Of a stretch of 19,981 nucleotides of DNA, positions 1 through 6,145 are shown one piece after another. This DNA comes from an uncultured Lentisphaeria bacterium. GTDB taxonomy: Bacteria; Verrucomicrobiota; Lentisphaeria; Victivallales; Victivallaceae. The notes beneath the pieces were generated by a model. It worked only from the letters and a program-made list of their open reading frames with translations. It was not told the origin of the DNA and did no database searches. Positions within the stretch are counted from its first letter, which is position 1. The number at the start of each line of letters is the position of its first letter. The stretch is taken from NCBI GenBank assembly GCA_937888615.1, contig CALABZ010000435.1:1-19981 (forward strand). The letters run 5' to 3'. Position numbers and translations under genes: made by a program.

Positions 1-97
1 GCGACTTATCCAGTTGCTTTGCCTTGATTCTGCGAAGAACGGCGGCAATAAGGTCGATTGCCTGCCGGATATTCTCCGGAAGTTCCTTTTTATTCAT
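1..97 (-). CDS. Hypothetical protein, 5' part only (runs off the left edge)
   Basis: An ATG at 95-97 has an AGGAG 8 bases upstream and opens a frame that stays open to the window edge (32 codons seen). The visible protein begins MNKKELPENIRQAID and is rich in Lys, Arg, Leu and Ile, suggesting a helical N-terminus. It overlaps the end of the terminase gene by 8 bases, so it is translated from the same mRNA. In lambda-type packaging modules the gene after the large terminase is often a small head-tail joining protein followed by the portal. That position is the only hint of function, and no family is recognised. Confidence 0.6.
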   Translation of the reverse strand, partial: MNKKELPENIRQAIDLIAAVLRRIKAKQLDKS

Positions 98-2432
98 TTT
101 TATTTCTCCTGAGTTCCGAAAGTTTGAGTTTGCCGGAGGTCGCCATCGGCGGCGCGGTGGTTACGCCGGAGAGTTTGTCTGAGAGCCGGAGGGAGGGACG
201 GCGGACTTTCGCCGCCGCGCCGAATTCGGGGAGCGTTGCCCCCAGCATCGAACCGCAGACCGCACATCCGGCAAGGCAGTCCAGGTAGTGATTGTCGTTG
301 CGTTCCGGCTTGAGTTTCCACTCGTCAACGGAACGGCCGCGCCCCGTTGTGCGGACGCGGTACTCGGCGGTCAGATGTTCCGCGAAGAGTTGGTGAACGC
401 CGGGAATTCTGCCGTAGAGCGAAAGATTCCCTTTGTCAGCCAAGGCGACCGCAAGACGGGCGTGGACAAAACTTTTCCAGAAGTTCGCGTCGTAAATCAC
501 GTGCCGGATCGCCCGTTTCCCGGCGACGTTCGGAATCATCCAGTTGAGACCGAGCTTGTCGCCCGGCTGTTTGCGGTACTCCGTCATCGGTTTTGAACCC
601 GCACCGACGTAGCGGCCGTGCGACGGCAGCAGAATTCCGGCGTGTGCCGACTGGCGGCAGAATTGATATATCACGTCGGTACTTTGGCCCCAGTTCGCAT
701 CGATCAAAGCCTTTTCAATTTTTAACATTGCCCCGTCCTCACGCGCCCATTCGCGACCGAGGTAGTCATCGGTCAGCGAGGCCAAAGCCGCATACAGCGC
801 CCCTTCAAAGCCAGCTGTGGGGAACACGGTCTGGATCGTCGGGTTGGCGTCGGCAAGCGAGAACTGTTTCCTGTGCTGATCCGGCCACGCGCCGTAATTC
901 AGCACCGCCCCGGTGAAGTCGTCCGCCCACGCCACAACCACATAGAAAAGCAAGGCTTTCTGTACGTCCACAAACATGGTGATTTTATCGCAGGCAATCG
1001 GAACGCGGGCTTTCGCCAGACCGTTAACCTTTGCCGCGATCTCATCGACCGTAAGCATTTCATCGTCATAGGTGTCTTCCGGCAAGGGATCGTTCTGATA
1101 CTCGCTTTGAAACGATGCTTCATCCTGCAACTTCAGGTTCATCGCGTGTTGAAGCGCCGACACTTCGTCGTGATTGAAACGTGCTTCCCAACTCACTTCC
1201 GCTCCGGCGTCCATCGCTTCGCGGTGGGCAATGTAAAAATCAGTTGCCTTCTGGAAGTTGCCATCTGACCGCAAGGATTCGGCACGGAGTTCGGCGTATT
1301 CCTCCCAAAGTTTCATGTTCGTCGGGAACTTGTACACCATCTTGGTTTTCTCGCCGTTCCAGTCCGGATGCGTCTGCCGATTCAAAATAATGTCGGCCAT
1401 GTCGCCGGGGCGGATAATTGTGCAAGGCATGATGCCTGAAATTTTCTCGCCGGGTCCGGCCAGACCCAAAATGTCGCCTGCCAGCACACGGACACGCTTC
1501 CGCGTCTGTTCCAGACTTCCGGCGGATTCCGAGGTCTGGGGATCGTCGATGATGACAAGCGAGGGACGGACGCTTCGACCATCGGCGCGTTTGTATTTCA
1601 TGCCCCGGATTCGCCCGGTGATTCCGGCGACGCGGACGATCACACCCGACGCCTTGCTCCCCTCAATGGTCGGCAGAACGATTTCATTGCTCGTCCATGT
1701 GATACGCGTCCGCTCGCCCTTGTAAAGCTGTCCGGCACACCGGTTGGCAATTCCCTCCAGCTGGGCGATGGGAAAACTCACCTCCGGAAAGTCCTCCGCC
1801 AGCCGCTCGTTGACTTCCAGTTCGGTTTTGATGCTGTCGAGCATTTCCAGCGCCGCCGATTCCGTCGCGCCGATCAGCGTGACAAACTCCCGGTGTCCGT
1901 AAAGCATCGCCCATAAACACGCCGTTTCAGTGAGGGTGCTCTTTCCAGAACCACGCGGCATCGCTAAGGCAAAAAGTCCACCGGATAATACGGCAGTTTC
2001 AATTTTCTCAATTGCTTTCAAATGATCCGGCGACCATTCGAGTGAATAGGTTTCTAGAAAATAACTCTCGCAGAACAGTTGGAAATTCCGTTCGCAGTCG
2101 GATTTCCGCTGCGGATTGACAACTTCCGGCAACGACCCGATATCGCGTCCGGCAAGCGACTGTTCCGCCTGACGGTTGCGCTCGGCGTCGCGCCGTTCAT
2201 CGTAGGTGCGCGGCGCGGAATTCTCCCGTTCCGTGTGTTTTTCGTCGCAGAGCCACGCAATGTATTTCAGGAGATTGATGTTGCGCGAATTGTCCGGCGA
2301 GGCAATGCGGAATCCCACCCGGTTGAAGTCCCGGTAGATGCGCGCCTGCGGAACCACGAAGCCCTGCTCGGTGGAGTTCAGAAGCCGCGCCACATCAACC
2401 ACACGCATATTATTCGGGTTGATTGGCATCAT
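90..2432 (-). CDS. Phage terminase large subunit (GpA-like) with extra N-terminal domain
   Basis: This is the DNA-packaging motor ATPase and nuclease that cuts concatemeric phage DNA and drives it into the prohead. In the 780-aa product a Walker A PRGSGKST lies at about 159-166 and a Walker B LVIIDD at about 292-297. The nuclease half has acidic residues at FVDV (D489), DANWG, and HYLD (D718), the usual RNase H-fold triad layout. About 130 residues precede the ATPase. Their first ~65 residues resemble the small protein encoded just upstream, a probable Nu1-like DNA-binding module. AAGGAG lies just upstream of a doubled ATG at 2430-2432 and 2427-2429; the second has the better spacing. It overlaps its neighbours at both ends. 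GpA-type assignment is from motif layout; terminase identity is firm. Confidence 0.93.
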   Translation of the reverse strand: MMPINPNNMRVVDVARLLNSTEQGFVVPQARIYRDFNRVGFRIASPDNSRNINLLKYIAWLCDEKHTERENSAPRTYDERRDAERNRQAEQSLAGRDIGSLPEVVNPQRKSDCERNFQLFCESYFLETYSLEWSPDHLKAIEKIETAVLSGGLFALAMPRGSGKSTLTETACLWAMLYGHREFVTLIGATESAALEMLDSIKTELEVNERLAEDFPEVSFPIAQLEGIANRCAGQLYKGERTRITWTSNEIVLPTIEGSKASGVIVRVAGITGRIRGMKYKRADGRSVRPSLVIIDDPQTSESAGSLEQTRKRVRVLAGDILGLAGPGEKISGIMPCTIIRPGDMADIILNRQTHPDWNGEKTKMVYKFPTNMKLWEEYAELRAESLRSDGNFQKATDFYIAHREAMDAGAEVSWEARFNHDEVSALQHAMNLKLQDEASFQSEYQNDPLPEDTYDDEMLTVDEIAAKVNGLAKARVPIACDKITMFVDVQKALLFYVVVAWADDFTGAVLNYGAWPDQHRKQFSLADANPTIQTVFPTAGFEGALYAALASLTDDYLGREWAREDGAMLKIEKALIDANWGQSTDVIYQFCRQSAHAGILLPSHGRYVGAGSKPMTEYRKQPGDKLGLNWMIPNVAGKRAIRHVIYDANFWKSFVHARLAVALADKGNLSLYGRIPGVHQLFAEHLTAEYRVRTTGRGRSVDEWKLKPERNDNHYLDCLAGCAVCGSMLGATLPEFGAAAKVRRPSLRLSDKLSGVTTAPPMATSGKLKLSELRRNKNE

Positions 2433-2616
2433 CTTCTCCTTTCACCAGCCATGCGGCGTATTCTATTAAATTGATCGTGCCGTCCGGATTTTTCGGAGCG
2501 CCGGATTCGATGTCGGCGGCAAGCGTTTCCTCGGAAATCGCCCGCGAACCGGCCTGTTTCAGCAATCTCACCAGTATTTCAGGCCGCAATGCGGTGAGCT
2601 TCAAAGAATTATCCAT
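2410..2616 (-). CDS. Small Nu1-like/terminase-associated DNA-binding protein (putative)
   Basis: This 68-aa acidic protein immediately precedes and overlaps the large terminase gene by about 20 bases, the usual place of a small terminase subunit. Its pattern (LRPEILVRLLKQAG, then DIESGAP, then DGTINLIEYAAWL) reads like the small winged-helix domain of Nu1-type proteins. It also lines up with the first ~65 residues of the large terminase (MRVVDVARLLNS then INLLKYIAWL). I infer a DNA-recognition role in packaging. It is much shorter than lambda Nu1, so it may only be the DNA-binding module. The ATG at 2614-2616 has only a weak AAAGG-like ribosome site. It is the first gene of the packaging transcription unit. 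Confidence 0.68.
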   Translation of the reverse strand: MDNSLKLTALRPEILVRLLKQAGSRAISEETLAADIESGAPKNPDGTINLIEYAAWLVKGEDDANQPE

Positions 2617-2727
2617 TATCTTGCCTTTATTTTAAGATTCTGACTGGCTATGTGCCGATTCCCATGGCCTTGTATGCATCAGCGCAAGCAAAGCGGCACA
2701 GCACCAACAACCTACAGGAGGTCAAAC
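2617..2727. promoter_or_regulatory. Divergent intergenic region, packaging unit versus HARE-HTH gene
   Basis: These 111 bases separate the leftward packaging genes from the only rightward phage gene, so they should carry at least two opposing promoters. An AT-rich patch (2620-2640) sits near the packaging gene. I see no -35/-10 pair good enough to name. A strong AGGAGGT at about 2716-2722 sets the start of the rightward gene. Confidence 0.45.
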
Positions 2728-3261
2728 ATGTGCGACACGAGCCACATCTCAGTCGGAACCATCGTCATGGTCAAAGTCGGACGCAACGAAACCGAAGTCA
2801 TTGTCACCGAGATCGGGGAGAACCGCTGGAAGGTCAAAAAAGTCGGCAGTGACCGGGAATTCGCCGTGTCCAAGATCGAACGCGTCCTCGGCGAAAACAC
2901 GTCAGTTCCGGAAGCCGAAGTTGTCGAAACGGCGGCTTCTGCCGAGCCGGTCGAAAGCGAAGCCGAGCCGGTCACGGAAGAGGAATCCGACACGTCCAAC
3001 CCCGCGCCGGAATCCGGCAGACAGGAAAAGAAGCTGTCGCTCCTCGACGCGGCGGCACAGACGCTCAAGCACAGCCGCCGCCCGATGAATACCAAGGAGA
3101 TCGTCGCGCGGCTTATCGAATCCGGCATCTGGACGCCTACCGGCGCAAAGACACCGGAGCAGAGCCTTTACTCGGCGATCTTCCGGGAAATCAAGGAGAA
3201 AGAGAATCCCCGTTTCCGCAAGAGCGCCGAAAAGAAAGGCTCCTTCGAATTCAACCGCTAA
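2728..3261 (+). CDS. HARE-HTH domain protein
   Basis: This 177-aa protein is the only phage gene on the plus strand. The start at 2728 follows a near-perfect AGGAGGT with 5-base spacing; a longer reading from 2650 lacks such a site. Residues 1-55 form a small beta-rich module (TIVMVKVGRNETEV, then RWKVKKVG). An acidic Pro/Glu/Ala linker covers about 56-100. Residues 103-177 match the HARE-HTH winged-helix domain (SLLDAAAQTLKHSRRPMNTK, WTPTGAKTPEQSLYSAIFRE). HARE-HTH domains occur in HB1/ASXL proteins, RNA polymerase delta and restriction-modification proteins and have been proposed to sense modified DNA. It ends 4 bases from the stop codon of the convergent methyltransferase gene, which suggests a functional link. 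The role is inferred; the domain call is good. Confidence 0.85.
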   Translation: MCDTSHISVGTIVMVKVGRNETEVIVTEIGENRWKVKKVGSDREFAVSKIERVLGENTSVPEAEVVETAASAEPVESEAEPVTEEESDTSNPAPESGRQEKKLSLLDAAAQTLKHSRRPMNTKEIVARLIESGIWTPTGAKTPEQSLYSAIFREIKEKENPRFRKSAEKKGSFEFNR

Positions 3262-3265
3262 CCCG

Positions 3266-4495
3266 TTATTCCGCGACGGCAGGTGTCAACGCCTGCCAAT
3301 CGCACCCTTCGCCGTATTTGAATTCAGCCCAGCGCTTGCGGATCACGTCCGCATACTTCGGGTCGAACTCCATCGAACGGTTGATTCTGCCGGTCTGCTC
3401 ACAGGCAATCAGTGTGCTTCCCGATCCGCCGAAGAGATCCAAGACGATCTCTCCGTTCTGCGAGGAATTGAAAATCGCTTTGCAGGCAAGTGCCGTCGGC
3501 TTCTGCGTCGGATGCACATATTCGCGGGTGTTGTCGCGCTTGATGTCCCACACCGTCGTCTGGCAGCGGTCACCGAACCATTCGCAGTTTTCCTCGGCAT
3601 GACACCCGTAAAAACACGGCTCGAATGCATAATGGTAATCACTGTGTCCGAGGATCATTCCCTTGTTCCACACCAGCACCTGTTTCGGGCGGAGGTTCGA
3701 CAAGCGAATTGCCTCTTCAAACTGCATGTGGTTGCTCGTTGCGTACCAGATATAGAACGCCCGCTTCTCTTTGAGGTTGGCTTTCAGATTTTTGAACGCC
3801 GCCAGCAGAAATTCGGAAAGTTTGTCGCCGCGCAGGTCGTCGTTTTCAATGACTTCCCACTGGCGGCCGCCGGGATTGTTCACCCCTCGATATGAAACGC
3901 CGTAAGGTGGATCGGTGAACACAAGGTCGGCTTTTGTTCCCGCCATCAGACGGGCGACATCCTCGGCCTTGGTGGAATCACCGCACATCAGACGGTGGTC
4001 CCCCAACTGGTAGATTTCGCCGAGTTTGCTGACCGCCTCTTCCGAGACTTCCGGCACGGCGTCGGCATCGGTTTCGCCGTCGGAAATGGTGTTCTCCTGC
4101 TCGCCGTTCAGGAGTTTGTCCAACTCTTCCATGTCAAAGCCAAGAAGCGACAGGTCAAAATTGGCTTCCTGCAATTCCTTGATTTCCAGCGGCAACAACT
4201 CGTAGTTCCATTCGGCAATCTCGCCGGTTTTGTTGTCGGCGATGCGGTAAGCTTGCACCTGTTCCGGCGTGAGGTCGGCGGCTACCACCACCGGGACTTC
4301 CGTCAAGCCGAGACTCTGCGCGGCCTTAAACCTTGTGTGACCGCAGATGATGATGTGGTCTTTGGCCACGACAATCGGCGACCGGAAACCGAATTTCTGG
4401 ATGGAATTTGCGACCGACTCCACCGCGTCTTCGTTGAATCGCGGGTTCTTCTCGTAGGGATGAATCTCGGAAAGTTTCATATTGATGATCTGCAT
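3266..4495 (-). CDS. ParB-domain DNA methyltransferase (beta-class, N6-adenine or N4-cytosine)
   Basis: This is a DNA-modification enzyme transferring a methyl group from S-adenosylmethionine to DNA. The 409-aa protein has a ParB-like N-terminal domain (residues 1-90, with ICGHTRFKAA at 50-59). It is followed by an acidic linker (130-160) and a methyltransferase domain. Motif IV DPPYG at 195-199 precedes the S-adenosylmethionine-binding FGGSGS at 355-360, the beta-class order. The start at 4495 (MQIINMKLSE) follows AAAGGA; an in-frame extension to 4705 begins at a non-ATG codon and has low-complexity sequence. No restriction enzyme partner is adjacent, so it is probably an orphan phage methylase that protects against host restriction or marks phage DNA. 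The target sequence cannot be read from the protein. Confidence 0.92.
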   Translation of the reverse strand: MQIINMKLSEIHPYEKNPRFNEDAVESVANSIQKFGFRSPIVVAKDHIIICGHTRFKAAQSLGLTEVPVVVAADLTPEQVQAYRIADNKTGEIAEWNYELLPLEIKELQEANFDLSLLGFDMEELDKLLNGEQENTISDGETDADAVPEVSEEAVSKLGEIYQLGDHRLMCGDSTKAEDVARLMAGTKADLVFTDPPYGVSYRGVNNPGGRQWEVIENDDLRGDKLSEFLLAAFKNLKANLKEKRAFYIWYATSNHMQFEEAIRLSNLRPKQVLVWNKGMILGHSDYHYAFEPCFYGCHAEENCEWFGDRCQTTVWDIKRDNTREYVHPTQKPTALACKAIFNSSQNGEIVLDLFGGSGSTLIACEQTGRINRSMEFDPKYADVIRKRWAEFKYGEGCDWQALTPAVAE

Positions 4496-4978
4496 AAAAA
4501 TCCTTTGTTTTGTAAGTGTTAAGAATAAGGGCAACACAGCCACTCTGTCGCGTCTTGGCCGGTGTCCGAATCCATGCCGGCTGGTGGTTAAAGTCCCCGA
4601 AAATAGGGCGTTTCCGGCCTCGCGGCGGCGTGATTTTCGGATTCCGTACAGCCTTTGCAAGTCCTTGCGGCGCAGAGGATAGAATTTTTTTATCACTGCA
4701 AGCAAGTCTGCTTAATAGCCGGAGTCCTTCCGCGCGCCTCTCCAAATACCCCTTTCAGGGGGGAACCATTGCATTTCCGAGGGCATTTTGCACTATCTCG
4801 CGCATCGGGACGAGCCCGGACTCATCTGCGCCCTATCGTCGCTCTATAAGCGTGCGCGGTGGCTTAAAAGTCGCCTCGAAATGACGGATTTTTCCGTCGC
4901 TTCGTCAAAAGTGACGGGCATGGGAACGAACCGTTATGCGCCCTTGACCGTGAACGCGCGGATTGCCGGAGTGCGCCG
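4496..4978. other. 480-bp stretch without a recognised gene, several hairpins
   Basis: No frame here has a good start, ribosome site and plausible protein. Visible structures are a 6-bp stem with T4 loop at 4883-4898 (GACGGA/TCCGTC), a CCCC/GGGG hairpin near 4746-4758, a GCGCA/TGCGC pair at 4800-4804 and 4827-4831 enclosing a GGG/CCC stem, and a direct repeat CCGTTATGCGCC at 4931-4942 and 4976-4987. On the minus strand a weak promoter-like TTGCTT-18-TATCCT lies near 4680. It could be the leader and promoter of the methylase gene or a small RNA; nothing is firm. Confidence 0.4.
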
Positions 4979-5416
4979 TTATGCGCCATCGTGCCGACGG
5001 GTGAGTTTCATGCGCCGACCGCGCCCGATCTGCGGGCGTTTGCGGGGCGTCTTGAGCGTTCTGTACGAGTGCAGGATGTTTGCCCGATGGGTTGTCCATT
5101 CGAGGTTACAAGGGCGATTGTCGCGCCGGTTACCATTCTTGTGATTGACCTCCGCGCCCTCGAAATAGGTGTCGGAATGCCATGCGAGGGCGACAAGCCG
5201 ATGCACATAGAGTGTGCGTCCGTCCACTTTTGCGGTAGCGTAATGCGGCTGACCGTTCAGCGTCATGAACGATTGCGCCAGCACACGGCCGGGAACGACC
5301 TTCCGGACACGCCTGCCGTTCAGCATGGCCGTAACCGACCGCGCCTTGCTGCGGATTTGCCCGTCGTCGGATGCTTCATACATCGGCAGACCGGGGATGG
5401 TGCGCCAGTCAGACAT
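4979..5416 (-). CDS. HNH homing endonuclease with NUMOD4 domain
   Basis: This is a 145-aa free-standing HNH nuclease of the kind that spreads as a selfish gene in phage genomes. Residues 3-27 (WRTIPGLPMYEASDDGQIRS) are a NUMOD4 DNA-binding motif. The HNH core follows at about 71-117: VHRLVALAW, then VNHKNGNRRDN, then NLEWTT. The start at 5416 (MSDWRTIPG) has AGGAG 8 bases upstream. The longer frame to 5449 lacks support. It overlaps the upstream HTH gene by 8 bases. The gene-free stretch on its downstream side fits an inserted mobile gene. Family identity is firm; the cut site is unknown. Confidence 0.92.
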   Translation of the reverse strand: MSDWRTIPGLPMYEASDDGQIRSKARSVTAMLNGRRVRKVVPGRVLAQSFMTLNGQPHYATAKVDGRTLYVHRLVALAWHSDTYFEGAEVNHKNGNRRDNRPCNLEWTTHRANILHSYRTLKTPRKRPQIGRGRRMKLTRRHDGA

Positions 5417-5666
5417 GACGTTTTCTCCTTGCGTATGGGTTGGCTGCACCGAGTTTTGAGGCGAGCTGATACACGCGCGGCAGTGAAATTCCGAGAATCA
5501 ATGCGACATCTTGCGCTGATAATCCGGACTGAATGACTTTTGAAACGTGAGCGGTGTGTTCAGTTTTCTGCGGAACGGGAACCCACAGCAGACCGCGCCA
5601 GTGTTTCTGCACCTCCGCCAGCAGTGCCGGAGGCAGAACCTCGGCGGCATTGCCGTAAAGGTTCAT
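5409..5666 (-). CDS. Small helix-turn-helix protein, Mor/C-like
   Basis: This 85-aa protein begins at ATG 5664-5666 (MNLYGNAAEVLPP). An alternative GTG start at 5696 would add ten residues and overlap the previous gene more. Residues ~45-80 form a clear helix-turn-helix (VIQSGLSAQDVALILGISLP, then RVYQLASKLG), similar in pattern to the Mor/C or resolvase-type HTH of phage regulators. The tail is basic (NPYARRKRHV). AGGAG lies 10 bases before the start. It probably binds DNA and may regulate middle or late genes. That role is inferred from the fold and from its position near the end of the early operon. Confidence 0.68.
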   Translation of the reverse strand: MNLYGNAAEVLPPALLAEVQKHWRGLLWVPVPQKTEHTAHVSKVIQSGLSAQDVALILGISLPRVYQLASKLGAANPYARRKRHV

Positions 5667-5670
5667 CGGT

Positions 5671-5874
5671 TCATCGCTCCTGCGGGGCGAATTCACCGCA
5701 CCAGTCGCTGTCTTTCACCAGCGGCCATACCGCATTGGATGGAATAGGTTGCTGATAGCATGAGAGTTCGCCTTTTGGGGCATTTCTGCGGCAGAATTTG
5801 AAGTTGTCTGCTCCGTGCGGTTCGCTGAATTTGCAGTGAGCGCAGACGGGAGGGATAAAGTTTTCTTCGTCCAT
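5671..5874 (-). CDS. Small Cys-rich, probably zinc-binding protein
   Basis: This 67-aa protein starts at ATG 5872-5874, with AGAGGA 8 bases upstream. Cysteines at CAHC (12, 15), FCRR (28), SCYQ (39) and WCGEF (59) could hold one zinc ion. The pattern with a central FCRRNAP and final WCGEF is common among small phage or prophage proteins of unknown role. The stop lies 4 bases before the start of the HTH gene, so both are co-translated. No enzymatic motif is visible. Confidence 0.72.
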   Translation of the reverse strand: MDEENFIPPVCAHCKFSEPHGADNFKFCRRNAPKGELSCYQQPIPSNAVWPLVKDSDWCGEFAPQER

Positions 5875-6145
5875 GGTTGTAATCCTCTGTTTTGGGGTTG
5901 GCGGGAGATTTTACGATTTTTCCCGCGATGATACATGCACACACACTTTTGGGATGGAAGTGAAGATGGTCCGGAATTATTGAAATATCTCTGAAAAGAA
6001 TAAATAATATATATATTTACCCTCATATACTCTCTCTTCTTTCAAAAAGATATTTCACGAGATATTTCACAAGTTCCCGTTTTTGCCGCTTTTTTCGATC
6101 TGAAAACGGCCGCTGAAAACATGAACAATCAATATCCGGAAATAA
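5875..6145. promoter_or_regulatory. AT-rich intergenic region with tandem repeats
   Basis: This 271-base gap breaks the early gene chain. It contains a tandem 12-bp repeat GATATTTCAC(G/A)A at 6049-6072, an inverted relative GAAATATCTC at 5982-5991, an alternating AT run around 6006-6018, and a GCGGGA/TCCCGC stem near 5906-5931. Iterated sites in an AT-rich gap right after a primase-helicase gene fit a promoter with operators or a replication origin. No clear promoter or intrinsic terminator can be named. Confidence 0.5.
6049..6072. repeat. Tandem direct repeat, 2 x 12 bp
   Basis: Two adjacent copies, GATATTTCACGA and GATATTTCACAA, differ at one base. The inverse GAAATATCTC lies 60-70 bases to the left. 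This is a candidate binding-site pair for a phage regulator or initiator. Confidence 0.75.

Noticed and set aside
3280..3300. GGCAGG/CCTGCC hairpin near the two convergent gene ends as a terminator
   Set aside because: It lies within the methylase coding end and is not followed by a T-run on either strand.
4530..4620. tRNA-like piece (GTCCGAATCC) with nearby stem
   Set aside because: No acceptor stem, anticodon arm or proper T-arm pairing could be built on either strand.
4326..4745. 139-codon minus-strand frame over the start of the methylase gene
   Set aside because: It overlaps the well-supported methylase in another frame, and its protein looks like translated non-coding sequence.
4800..4835. 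Hammerhead ribozyme-like core on the minus strand (CAGATGAGTCC)
   Set aside because: The invariant CUGANGA is not matched and no GAAA follows stem II; only a plain hairpin remains.
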